Below, piece after piece: positions 14,566 through 21,347 of a stretch of 33,066 nucleotides of DNA. Numbering within the stretch: position 1 is the stretch's first letter; every line of letters starts with the position of its first letter. A program made the position numbers and the translations under genes. The notes beneath the pieces were generated by a model. It was not told where the DNA came from, made no database searches, and saw only the letters and a list, made by a program, of their open reading frames with translations. This DNA is from a virus: IMG/VR virus record IMGVR_UViG_3300035158_000410, positions 1-33,066 of that record, one strand, 5' to 3'.

Positions 14566-14689
14566 GCCGGGCGGCGGCCTCTTACCATTGGCCCTTGGGC
14601 TACCAAGGGCGCCGTTTTTACGCTGGCTTTATATCAGCGGTTTAGGCCATTACGCGATAAACTTGATCTACTCACCAGCGCCGCCCGGC
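14566..14689. ncRNA. Intercistronic multibranched structured element
   Basis: An 11-bp perfect outer helix, GCCGGGCGGCG (14566-14576) with CGCCGCCCGGC (14679-14689), encloses three hairpins. They are GCCCTTGG/CCAAGGGC with a GCTA loop (14591-14610), CGCTG/CAGCG (14621-14639) and GTTTA/TAAAC (14640-14662). The layout is a four-way junction. In the minus-strand message it runs from inside the last codons of one gene to just before the ribosome binding site of the next. On the plus strand it is followed by TTTTTT. It is not a tRNA (no T-loop or 7-bp acceptor). Its function is unknown. Confidence 0.65.
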
Positions 14690-14916
14690 TTTTTTGTTTT
14701 ATCGACCTCGAAGAGCTCCTTTGACAGCAGATTTAAGATCTCTTTCATTCCTCTAGTCATTCGCCGGATTGCCGCATTCAGCTTTTTTGTTATCTCTTCA
14801 ACTTCTTCCGCCCTTAGCCCAAGTCTTTCCCATGCTTTTTCCAGGGCCTCTCTCAGGGCTTCTTCCTCTTCAGTCGTCAACTGCTTCATGCTCCGGACAC
14901 CTCCAAATAAATTCAT
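14668..14916 (-). CDS. Small helical hypothetical protein
   Basis: 82 aa. An alpha-helical Glu/Leu/Arg-rich sequence (TTEEEEALREALEKAWERLG, AAIRRMTRGMKEILNLLSKE) ends KKPGGAGE. The final codons form one arm of the structured element at 14566-14689. A second possible start, at residue 10 (MKQLTTEEE), is equally good. Not recognised. Confidence 0.6.
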   Translation of the reverse strand: MNLFGGVRSMKQLTTEEEEALREALEKAWERLGLRAEEVEEITKKLNAAIRRMTRGMKEILNLLSKELFEVDKTKKPGGAGE

Positions 14917-15163
14917 CCGTTGGGATTCCTAATCGCTCCGCGATCTTGATGTCGATCTTCCCGTCATCGATATAAGCCACGCAAATCGCGCGCTGCAGCA
15001 CGCACGGATACCGGCTTTGTTTTTCGTTATAGCCTTTGGCGCACGTCTCACAGTTATAGGTCTCCCAATCCGCAAATTGAGATCCGCAGCTGAACGGCCG
15101 GACGCGGTCCCTGCGACGCGGCCAGTTCGGCGGCCTGGGCTTTACCGGTTTAGAATTATCCAT
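14870..15163 (-). CDS. Cys-rich phage protein
   Basis: 97 aa. CGSQFADWETYNCETCAKGY, then CVLQRAICVAYIDDGKIDIK and FIWRCPEHE form a recurring phage pattern with CxxC and CP motifs, probably binding zinc or iron. It overlaps both neighbouring genes (47 and 22 nt). No known function. Confidence 0.7.
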   Translation of the reverse strand: MDNSKPVKPRPPNWPRRRDRVRPFSCGSQFADWETYNCETCAKGYNEKQSRYPCVLQRAICVAYIDDGKIDIKIAERLGIPTDEFIWRCPEHEAVDD

Positions 15164-15507
15164 GCTTCAGCGATCTGCCATCCGCTCTCTACTCGAGCAT
15201 CCCAGCTCAGGTCCTGGATCCCGATGGGCAAGACCTGCAGCTCGCGGCTACCATCCTGCCCCTTCCAGATATATCGAACTTCGGCCGCTGCGAGATCTCC
15301 CAGCTCGATGATTTCCTTCACTCGAGCCCTGAATTCTGCAGGGCCCAGGCCCTCGGTATTCTTCGCGATTAGAGTGCCGAATCCCACTCTGAAATCGACA
15401 TGAGTGCAGCAGCCGGAAAACCATGCGGCTATAAGCACTCCGGCAAAAATGATGCCAATTCCGATCCCAAAAGCTTTCAGCCAATTTCTATGGCAATGGT
15501 AATTCAT
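15142..15507 (-). CDS. Putative exported or membrane-anchored protein
   Basis: 121 aa. The N-terminus has a hydrophobic segment (FGIGIGIIFAGVLIAAWFSG) followed by CC, which could be a lipoprotein-like cleavage region although the lipobox is not canonical. The rest looks globular (FRVGFGTLIAKNTEGLGPAE, EVRYIWKGQDGSRELQVLPI). It overlaps the protease gene by 20 nt. The change between the two sequence styles of the window falls around here. Confidence 0.6.
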   Translation of the reverse strand: MNYHCHRNWLKAFGIGIGIIFAGVLIAAWFSGCCTHVDFRVGFGTLIAKNTEGLGPAEFRARVKEIIELGDLAAAEVRYIWKGQDGSRELQVLPIGIQDLSWDARVESGWQIAEAWIILNR

Positions 15508-16492
15508 TGTCTAACTCCAAAAGCCGCCAGACGTCATCGACGGTATTGATCACGGTCACGGTATCAGATCCCGCAAACAGCAATCCTACGATTTTCTTAT
15601 TCAGATCAAAGACCACGGATCCGGAATCTCCTCCAGCGCTTATGTTCCCGGCGATAAGCTGTTCATCAAATAAGGCAATCTTCCCATCTCCATAGGAAAC
15701 CTGAACCATGACATCAACCTGTTCGATCACTCCTCCAGTCAACCCGGTCGTCCGTCCACTCTTCTGGATCTCCATCCCTACATGATGGTTATGATTGAAT
15801 CCCTCCGGGATACCGATCTCCAGGATATCTCTTTCGACAAGATCATCATTCAAGGGCTTGGCGATGGCTGCATCCACATAGTTGACCGGCGACTCCTCTC
15901 TAATGGCCATGAGCCTTGTTTTAAATCCAAAAGCCCTGGTCGATAAATTGAAGGCTCCTGCGACCGCCTGTCCTATCTGACATCCTTGACCGCCCATCCA
16001 TTCGATCTCCACAAAATCCACAAGCCGGGCGATCATATCTTTGGGATACGTCCCTCCGTCATATTTCCCCGGCTGAAGGATTGCGCTCCCGATCGCTCCC
16101 TCATTCGAGTTTGCGAGGACATGATTATTGCTCAGGATATAAAGCCCTTCCTCCCCCTTTTTTTTCACAACCGCTCCAAAGGTTCCGGCTGTAATGTGTT
16201 CATGGCCGATGCTTACTCCTGGAGGAGCCGGCCTCCATCGGTCAGTCCTCGCCTTCAATGCTCTAAAGCGTCCGGTCTGATTGACATCTGTGGAGATCCC
16301 TTCAATCTTTTTTGGGATCCTGTCTTTCTTCTTTAGGTCTTTCAATGGGACCTTTTTGACAACCGAACACACGATCGACATCTCTTTGATCCGGACTCCA
16401 TTGATGGTCTTGTATCCCAGACCGACAGCGACGACGTTCTCCTTTGCCATTAAATTTTTCTGGTGCTTTTTAAGGATCTCTTTTAAAGTCAA
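15488..16492 (-). CDS. Trypsin-like serine protease
   Basis: 334 aa. The chymotrypsin-fold triad is readable: H124 in YILSNNHVLANSN, D207 in VNYVDAAIAKP and S290 in SAGGDSGSVVFD, with an intervening KSGRTTGLTGG block near 245. The N-terminal 90 residues (VVAVGLGYKTINGVRIKEMS) resemble the propeptide-like domain seen with bacterial members. No signal peptide is visible, so it probably acts in the cytoplasm. It lies in the leftward (early-type) operon and overlaps the RNase HII gene by 4 nt. The target is unknown. Confidence 0.85.
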   Translation of the reverse strand: MTLKEILKKHQKNLMAKENVVAVGLGYKTINGVRIKEMSIVCSVVKKVPLKDLKKKDRIPKKIEGISTDVNQTGRFRALKARTDRWRPAPPGVSIGHEHITAGTFGAVVKKKGEEGLYILSNNHVLANSNEGAIGSAILQPGKYDGGTYPKDMIARLVDFVEIEWMGGQGCQIGQAVAGAFNLSTRAFGFKTRLMAIREESPVNYVDAAIAKPLNDDLVERDILEIGIPEGFNHNHHVGMEIQKSGRTTGLTGGVIEQVDVMVQVSYGDGKIALFDEQLIAGNISAGGDSGSVVFDLNKKIVGLLFAGSDTVTVINTVDDVWRLLELDNELPLP

Positions 16493-17118
16493 GTTTGACC
16501 TCCTCTCATTATTTTATGCCACCATGCCCGGCCATATGTCCCTTGCCTATGATAAGGCGTCGGTCCACTTGCCCGGAGCTTTGAATACATGATCTTGCTC
16601 GGAGATCCATGACAGTTCTCCAGGTCATATCCTGGATAGAATACTCCGAATCCCTCAAAGAGAGCATCTATATAGATCCTGCCAATTATGGAAGCTGCGC
16701 TTATCTCATAGATCTTCTCATCCCCTCCAATCATGCTCTCCACATCGACATCTTCATCTCTGACAATCATCGAAAGCCAAGCCTCCGAGAATTTACCATC
16801 TATGATGACCTTGAATCTATCTCCCCAAAACATAGGTTGAATCTTGCTCAATAATCCCCGGACCGCCTGGGCAATCGCTCTGTTCCTGGCGAGATAGATC
16901 CCTAGATGTTCAATCTCATTTACTGAAGCCAACTGGATCTGATACCATCCCTCTTTTTGTAATCGTCCGAATAGATCCAGTCTCTGCTTGTGGGTCAGTT
17001 TTTTTGAATCCGTTACTCCCGGAACCTCATCCAGGTCCGGCTTTTTGAAATAGGCACAGACCACACAATCGCCGGCCAGGGATGGAGAAAAATTTACCTC
17101 ATCAACCCCGATAATCAT
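16489..17118 (-). CDS. rnhB: RNase HII-like protein
   Basis: 209 aa, the standard length. It has GVDEV with D6 and E7, VTDSKKLTHKQRLDLF, VIIDGK (D107), AASIIGRIYIDAL (D151) and the C-terminal GYDLENCHGSPS...SGPTPYHR. These give the four acidic catalytic residues in order. The G-R-G motif that normally follows DE and senses the ribo-deoxyribo junction is replaced by NFSPS. It should cut RNA in RNA/DNA hybrids, for example replication primers. Overlaps of 4 nt occur on both sides. Confidence 0.85.
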   Translation of the reverse strand: MIIGVDEVNFSPSLAGDCVVCAYFKKPDLDEVPGVTDSKKLTHKQRLDLFGRLQKEGWYQIQLASVNEIEHLGIYLARNRAIAQAVRGLLSKIQPMFWGDRFKVIIDGKFSEAWLSMIVRDEDVDVESMIGGDEKIYEISAASIIGRIYIDALFEGFGVFYPGYDLENCHGSPSKIMYSKLRASGPTPYHRQGTYGRAWWHKIMRGGQT

Positions 17119-17387
17119 TGGATCCCCATGAGATCTATTGCGATCCCCTCAAACTCCCGGCCTTTTAATTTTACTGCCTCGACATATCTTTTTCTCATTA
17201 ATTGTCCTGGTTCCCTGGAGAACTTTTTAACCTTCATCGGACCGCCGGTGTTCGGAAGTATAAAGAGATGGTTCTCTTCTATGGCCATAAATATTTGAGT
17301 TAAGCTACTCCCTGCTTTAGGATCAATCTTATCAAAAAGGTTGATCTCTAAAACGAACCTGTCGTTGTCTGATATTCTAAGCATCAT
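17115..17387 (-). CDS. Hypothetical protein
   Basis: 90 aa. It starts MMLRISDNDRFVLEINLFDK, contains a beta-rich middle (HLFILPNTGGPMKVKKFSRE) and ends in LKGREFEGIAIDLMGIQ. GGAGGATAAAAA precedes the start. It overlaps the Cys-rich gene upstream by 11 nt and RNase HII by 4 nt. Not recognised. Confidence 0.65.
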   Translation of the reverse strand: MMLRISDNDRFVLEINLFDKIDPKAGSSLTQIFMAIEENHLFILPNTGGPMKVKKFSREPGQLMRKRYVEAVKLKGREFEGIAIDLMGIQ

Positions 17388-17535
17388 TTTTTATCCTCCT
17401 AACTGCTTTCATATCCTCATGGAAGACATGACAGTTTCCACAATATTTATGCTTGACATCCATAGGATGATAACTGGTTAGCCCACACATAAGACACTTG
17501 ATGCTCTTTCCATCTGCGGAAATTATATAGGTCAT
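17377..17535 (-). CDS. Small zinc-finger protein
   Basis: 52 aa read directly: MTYIISADGKSIKCLMCGLT, then SYHPMDVKHKYCGNCHVFHE and DMKAVRRIKNDA. Two CxxC-type pairs (CLMC and CGNC) make a classic zinc ribbon, and the opening YIISADGKSIKC is a recurrent small-protein pattern. It overlaps both flanking genes. Function unknown. Confidence 0.75.
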   Translation of the reverse strand: MTYIISADGKSIKCLMCGLTSYHPMDVKHKYCGNCHVFHEDMKAVRRIKNDA

Positions 17536-17687
17536 TTAAACTTTAAGCCCCATCCATATATCACAGAAAAAATTGTAAAGGCCAGGAGGATCCACTTTAT
17601 AGCTCCAGGGATCCAAAAAGCCAGGATTGTAAGGACAACAAAAAAGAGGGCTGCCTTTCTTATGTTTTTAATGTATGGATTTATCAT
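17532..17687 (-). CDS. 51-aa two-helix membrane protein
   Basis: Read directly: MINPYIKNIRKAALFFVVLT, then ILAFWIPGAIKWILLAFTIF and SVIYGWGLKFK. Two hydrophobic segments are separated by a short turn. It overlaps the next start by 4 nt (ATGA) and begins 1 nt after the helicase-loader-like gene. Function unknown. Confidence 0.65.
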   Translation of the reverse strand: MINPYIKNIRKAALFFVVLTILAFWIPGAIKWILLAFTIFSVIYGWGLKFK

Positions 17688-17688
17688 C

Positions 17689-18189
17689 TTAACTATACTT
17701 TGGCTTCAGTTTTTTCATATCAACTCCCGGTCCCAGGAGCTTCTTCTCTCTCTCTACTTTTAGGATCGCTCGATAGCATTTTATAAAGTGCGCTCGATCA
17801 TAGACCTCATTCCTTTGATCGGTTTTACTAAACTCAACCCAGTCTCCAAAGGCCATCCGGACCGCAGCATCCAATCTTTCATCCGGTTTCTTATCTTCCA
17901 TTAGAACATGACTCAGGATATCGCTTGCCTTGCTCCAGGCTCCCAGGGCTTCCGCTTCCATAGAATCCTCATCCCACAATAAAGCCTTTTCCCGAATCCT
18001 TTTGATCGTGGGAAAATATTCAGATGTCTGGATGATTTCCCGGACTGCTTTGGCGATCAAAGGAAATGGAAGATCCTTTAAGAACTGAAAGTAAGCGTCG
18101 ATCGTTTCAGCGTCTATGCTTTTTTGGAAGGCTTTACTTAGGATAAACATCATCTCGGCAAAGACTGTCTCATCTTTATTGTCCTTCAT
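17689..18189 (-). CDS. Putative replicative helicase loader (G39P-like)
   Basis: 166 aa. The N-terminal part (TIDAYFQFLKDLPFPLIAKA, then VREIIQTSEYFPTIKRIREK) matches the pattern of G39P-like and related phage loader proteins (YF..L.dlPf.l...AV...i.t..yFPti..iRe). Such proteins deliver the hexameric helicase to the origin. The C-terminus (WVEFSKTDQRNEVYDRAHFI) is unassigned. The replication-initiator-like gene is a few genes upstream in the same operon. Confidence 0.65.
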   Translation of the reverse strand: MKDNKDETVFAEMMFILSKAFQKSIDAETIDAYFQFLKDLPFPLIAKAVREIIQTSEYFPTIKRIREKALLWDEDSMEAEALGAWSKASDILSHVLMEDKKPDERLDAAVRMAFGDWVEFSKTDQRNEVYDRAHFIKCYRAILKVEREKKLLGPGVDMKKLKPKYS

Positions 18190-18356
18190 CTTTTAGGATC
18201 CTTTCTCAGGGCATTCCGACTTACAATCTCCTGTTTGCCATCCTTAAATTCAATTAGAGCGGAGTTCATCCTGCCCCAAGCCTTGACCTTACACTTTTTT
18301 CCTTTCATGGTGATCCGTTTTTTGTTATTGCCCCATGAATAAATATACTCAGTCAT
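18186..18356 (-). CDS. Small beta-rich basic protein
   Basis: 56 aa read directly: MTEYIYSWGNNKKRITMKGK, then KCKVKAWGRMNSALIEFKDG and KQEIVSRNALRKDPKR. It has a Sm-like or SH3-like beta-strand alternation and many Lys/Arg, so it may bind RNA or DNA. It overlaps the loader gene by 4 nt (ATGA) and the MazG-like gene by 8 nt. Confidence 0.65.
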   Translation of the reverse strand: MTEYIYSWGNNKKRITMKGKKCKVKAWGRMNSALIEFKDGKQEIVSRNALRKDPKR

Positions 18357-18669
18357 CCTCTTTGGATTCCTTAAACATCTCGGCTATTTTTAAAGCCAGG
18401 GTTGCTACTTGAATAGCCTCAGAAACAACCTTCAATCTATCGCCTCCCCGATATTCACATTCAGAGATCGCCTTTGCTAAAGATCCTAACTCCTCGGCTG
18501 TATATGTCAGCCATTCAAAGGCTGAATGAATCTGGATCCCCCACTTTTCTATTTGTCTTCTATTTTCCAACTCAAGGATATGGATTATCCAATCGAGATC
18601 AACAAAACAGCTATCTTGATATTTTCTCAACTCCCTCTTCTTTACCTTCATTCTTTTCTTACCTCCCAA
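18349..18669 (-). CDS. MazG-like nucleotide pyrophosphohydrolase-type protein
   Basis: 106 aa. ENRRQIEKWGIQIHSAFEWL then TYTAEELGSLAKAISECEYR and EAIQVATLALKIAEMFKE resemble phage MazG-like helical proteins, including the E-E-L-G-x-L metal-binding helix. This all-alpha family hydrolyses NTPs or alarmones such as ppGpp. A second start at residue 7 (MKVKKREL) is possible. It overlaps its neighbours by 22 and 8 nt. Confidence 0.7.
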   Translation of the reverse strand: MGGKKRMKVKKRELRKYQDSCFVDLDWIIHILELENRRQIEKWGIQIHSAFEWLTYTAEELGSLAKAISECEYRGGDRLKVVSEAIQVATLALKIAEMFKESKEDD

Positions 18670-19019
18670 TGGGCGTAGAGTGTATGAGCCTGGATTAAAT
18701 TAATCCCTATGACGATAGCATAAGACAAGACCTTTCCCCACGTTCCCTTTCTGTATAGCCAGTCAGTCCCTATATTCATGGCCAGGATAAAGGCCATGTC
18801 AAAAGTGATCGTCAGCACAGGCTTGTCAATATACCAAGCGATTAAAGGGTTCCCCTCTTTCTTTCCATGATTCCAAATAGCATCATAAGTCAAGGCTGTA
18901 TCCAGGATGATGGATTGACTGGCTGTATATTTGAGGAGCGTAAATTTAATGTCTTCTTTCTGTCCATAGGCCGGTAAAATAATTAATTGGGCTATCAAAA
19001 TAATCACTAGCTTTTTCAC
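18648..19019 (-). CDS. Membrane protein with signal peptide
   Basis: 123 aa. A signal-like start (MKKLVIILIAQLIILPAYGQ) is followed by a polar part and two hydrophobic segments (VLTITFDMAFILAMNIGTDW and GKVLSYAIVIGINLIQAHTL). This resembles small multi-pass membrane proteins of unknown function in phages. It overlaps both neighbours. Confidence 0.65.
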   Translation of the reverse strand: MKKLVIILIAQLIILPAYGQKEDIKFTLLKYTASQSIILDTALTYDAIWNHGKKEGNPLIAWYIDKPVLTITFDMAFILAMNIGTDWLYRKGTWGKVLSYAIVIGINLIQAHTLYAHWEVRKE

Positions 19020-19192
19020 TTCTGAAACACTCCTCTATAAATTGGATATCTCTCTAAAAAATACTCGCATACTTCACAGGGAGGATCCCATTGATCGCCC
19101 AGTTTTAACACATCTCCGCATGCCTCTCCGCTTAGATCACAGACTAATTGTTTTGTCCAATGACAATGGATCCTATTACTTTTTCTTGGCAT
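19016..19192 (-). CDS. Small Cys-rich protein
   Basis: 58 aa from the ATG at 19190-19192, chosen over a longer start at 19237 that would overlap the upstream gene fully and lacks a good site. CHWTKQLVCDLSGEACGDVL and PPCEVCEYFLER contain five Cys and a His, so metal binding is likely. It overlaps the membrane-protein gene by 4 nt. Not recognised. Confidence 0.6.
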   Translation of the reverse strand: MPRKSNRIHCHWTKQLVCDLSGEACGDVLKLGDQWDPPCEVCEYFLERYPIYRGVFQK

Positions 19193-19322
19193 ATCTAAGA
19201 TTCCTTGGCCAATGCTGATTCCAGGGTTGCTCTCCACCTGTCTTTTTCTTTCTCTTCATATGACGCCTTGTTCTCTTTTTAGTCAAGGCCATCTGACGTT
19301 CCCGATTGGATCTCTTCCTCAT
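19176..19322 (-). CDS. 48-aa highly basic protein
   Basis: Read directly: MRKRSNRERQMALTKKRTRR, then HMKRKKKTGGEQPWNQHWPR and NLRYAKKK. More than 20 Arg/Lys residues suggest RNA or DNA binding. It overlaps the end of the replication-initiator-like gene by 4 nt and the Cys-rich gene by 17 nt. Whether it is translated is uncertain, but the coupling pattern fits. Confidence 0.5.
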   Translation of the reverse strand: MRKRSNRERQMALTKKRTRRHMKRKKKTGGEQPWNQHWPRNLRYAKKK

Positions 19323-20125
19323 TTTTTCTTCTTACTCTCTAACCATTTCTGGATCTCGGATTTACTTTTATCGAGATAATTGCCTTCGATGATCTTTTGA
19401 TAATTAGAGGGCTTGAGGATCCAGTCAAAGGTTGCCCGGAAATCGGATACTCTTCCCAAAAGAAATGGAGAGTTCTCGATGATCTCCAATAGATAATTAA
19501 AATCAAAAGTCTTTTTCTTCATCCTGGCATTGAGATGTCTTTGCCTAGTTGATCTTTTTTCAATTCCCTGAATCATCACCAATCCATGTTTATGAGCAAA
19601 CTGATTCCATAAAAAAGCGATTTCTTCCTCTTTTGTTAAAGGAACAGCCTCCGTCGTTGACGAGTCTCCTTTAGGAGACTTCTCTTCTATTCTTATCTCT
19701 TCTTCTCTATTCTCCTCTCCTCTAGGGTCCTCTTTTCCGGACCCTATGTCCTCTTTTCCGGACTTAGCGTCCTTTTCCTCGGCCACAATCCGTCTTTTAT
19801 GTCTCTTTGATAATTCATATTCTGGATGAGATATCACATAAAGCGTCCCATCCGGCATGAGCTTCAATTTTTTTATTTTCTCATCTAGGCATCGCTTTAT
19901 TGTCGATTCAATTAGTTCTTCCGAGCGATTCAATAATCCTGCTAATCTCTTTATCGGATAAGGGAAGCCCACGTTGGCTCTAATATATCCCTCATCTTTA
20001 TAGCTGAGTGCTAAAAAATCTACCCAGACAGCACATTGCTCGACCGTCAATTCATCTCTCGTTGAACCAAGTAGCCATTTATCAATCCAGAATGGAAACC
20101 AATCGTCTCCTGTTCTTTTTTTCAT
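19319..20125 (-). CDS. Replication initiator / replisome organizer-like protein
   Basis: 268 aa. The N-terminus (DWFPFWIDKWLLGSTRDELT, then VEQCAVWVDFLALSYKDEGY) is a winged-helix type found in phage replisome-organizer and DnaD-like proteins. A Glu/Lys-rich linker (115-160) follows. The C-terminus has the conserved FRATFDWILKPSNYQKIIEGNY. Such proteins bind the origin and recruit the helicase loader, which fits the G39P-like gene downstream. The start is preceded by AAAGGATATGA. Confidence 0.75.
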   Translation of the reverse strand: MKKRTGDDWFPFWIDKWLLGSTRDELTVEQCAVWVDFLALSYKDEGYIRANVGFPYPIKRLAGLLNRSEELIESTIKRCLDEKIKKLKLMPDGTLYVISHPEYELSKRHKRRIVAEEKDAKSGKEDIGSGKEDPRGEENREEEIRIEEKSPKGDSSTTEAVPLTKEEEIAFLWNQFAHKHGLVMIQGIEKRSTRQRHLNARMKKKTFDFNYLLEIIENSPFLLGRVSDFRATFDWILKPSNYQKIIEGNYLDKSKSEIQKWLESKKKK

Positions 20126-20151
20126 TTCATATCCTTTCAGATAAAAAGGGA

Positions 20152-20254
20152 GGAGGTCACTCGACTTGTCAGCAAAAGGGGGGTTGATGATGGGAACCTA
20201 AAGGCAGTTTTTTGATAAAGCAGGATCCGAAAACCTGCTCGTCGAGTGACCTCC
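20152..20254. ncRNA. Intercistronic element with 14-bp perfect inverted repeat
   Basis: GGAGGTCACTCGAC (20152-20165) and GTCGAGTGACCTCC (20241-20254) are perfectly complementary over 14 bp. A nested AGCAGG/CCTGCT hairpin is at 20219-20239. The sequence is shared by both strands, so either transcript could fold. In the minus-strand message it lies between the nuclease gene and the replication-initiator-like gene. The sequence CTGACAA sits directly before the 3' arm on the minus strand, faintly recalling a hammerhead core, but the GAAA partner and cleavage-site geometry are absent. Confidence 0.65.
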
Positions 20255-20260
20255 ATAATA

Positions 20261-20347
20261 AAGAGGCGCCCTTGGCCTTTGGGGAAGTTTGAAGCCAAGC
20301 AAGTGCATACTGCTTTAGGGAGGTTTCCTACTTCCCGGACGCCTCTT
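20261..20347. ncRNA. Second nested inverted-repeat element
   Basis: AAGAGGCG (20261-20268) pairs with CGCCTCTT (20340-20347), and inside it GGGAAGT (20282-20288) pairs with ACTTCCC (20330-20336). A 5-bp AAGCA/TGCTT hairpin is innermost, with CTTGGC/GCCAAG (20271-20276/20294-20299) as a competing pair. It is 6 bp from the preceding element. The plus strand contains TTTAGGGAGGTTTCC (20314-20328), identical to the ribosome-binding segment at 24117-24131. An apparent 72-codon ORF across both elements is not credible. Confidence 0.6.
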
Positions 20348-20351
20348 GATT

Positions 20352-21347
20352 TCATCCAATCCGTCCGATCTTTGTGACGGTGATCGTGCGCTTGTCCTTA
20401 TACTTTGACTTTATCTCAGCCGGGATATCATAGAATGTTTGATCTCTCTGCTTTGAACTCACCTCGATATCCTCAACGATGCAGTTAGCTCCATAAAAGA
20501 CGCCCGGCTTATCTTTGGATCCTATAAGTTTTTTCTTGAGCTTCTCCCATTCATTCCGATAGATCTCAATCTCCATGAATCGCTTTAGATCTTTGACCTC
20601 TTCTTCCTGGACATCCCGGATCTCGGCAAATTGGAGGGGTTGACAGATATGGTCAAAATCACATAGACCGCAAATATCGGAAGCGTATTTGATCCGGCCC
20701 GGAAGCTTCTCCTTTGCCACAAGTTTATTGACTCGCTCCGCTTGCTGAATATCAAGCTCTCCTAACTCATAATCCAAGAGCATAGGGAGGATCCTTGGTT
20801 TCTTGCCAAAGGTCACTAGGATCAGGAATCCTCCAGGTGCATCCTTCATCAATAGATAGAGGTTCAACTGTGAACAGATCCGGTTGATCCAAAATTTATT
20901 ATGCTCTCTGATCTTCCCGATCGTGGCGGTTGAATCCCAATACCAAGGAGAGACGCTTTTGACCTCTGCCGGATATTCCTTCCTCCCAGTTGTCGGGATA
21001 GCTCCGTCGATCCGTCCCCGGATCTGGAACTTATCCCATTGGAGAGGAAGCTGACCGAGTTTTAAGCGAAAGCCGGCTTTAGCAAGAAGGTCAGAAAGTT
21101 TATCTTCCTGTTCGGAACCTTCTTTGAGGCGGAAAAGGCTATCAACAGTCTTGGACTTCCGGTCCCTCCAGTTTAACCTTGCATAGACAAGGAATCGGTC
21201 ACAAGGATGATGGAGTTCGCTCGCCCAGTTCCATTGAGAGTGATCAGCCGGCCCTCGCTTATCAGCTTCGCTCTGCATATAGTTTGAGATCCCCCCATCA
21301 ATCTCCATAGCCATCTTGTCAAGTTCTCTTCTTAGCTCCTCGCTCAT
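20352..21347 (-). CDS. Cas4/RecB-like PD-(D/E)XK exonuclease
   Basis: 331 aa. GRIDGAIPTTGRKEYPAEVK carries the D...E-x-K catalytic motif. One Cys lies upstream (HHPCDRFLVYARLNW) and three lie in SDICGLCDFDHICQP, giving the four-Cys arrangement that binds an Fe-S cluster in Cas4 and AddB relatives. The likely role is a 5'-3' or ssDNA exonuclease in phage recombination, together with the gene immediately upstream. The start overlaps that gene by 4 nt. Confidence 0.85.
   Translation of the reverse strand: MSEELRRELDKMAMEIDGGISNYMQSEADKRGPADHSQWNWASELHHPCDRFLVYARLNWRDRKSKTVDSLFRLKEGSEQEDKLSDLLAKAGFRLKLGQLPLQWDKFQIRGRIDGAIPTTGRKEYPAEVKSVSPWYWDSTATIGKIREHNKFWINRICSQLNLYLLMKDAPGGFLILVTFGKKPRILPMLLDYELGELDIQQAERVNKLVAKEKLPGRIKYASDICGLCDFDHICQPLQFAEIRDVQEEEVKDLKRFMEIEIYRNEWEKLKKKLIGSKDKPGVFYGANCIVEDIEVSSKQRDQTFYDIPAEIKSKYKDKRTITVTKIGRIG

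Noticed and set aside
14566-14689. A tRNA or tmRNA-like gene
   Set aside because: The outer helix is 11 bp, and no T-loop, D-loop or CCA end could be recognised.
20152-20254. A degenerate hammerhead on the minus strand
   Set aside because: CTGACAA abuts the 3' arm, but the GAAA is missing (GAGC instead) and stem I does not start at the expected distance from the cut site.
20137-20355. A 72-codon minus ORF
   Set aside because: It is made almost entirely of the two inverted-repeat elements, has no ribosome binding site fit, and has an unnatural composition.
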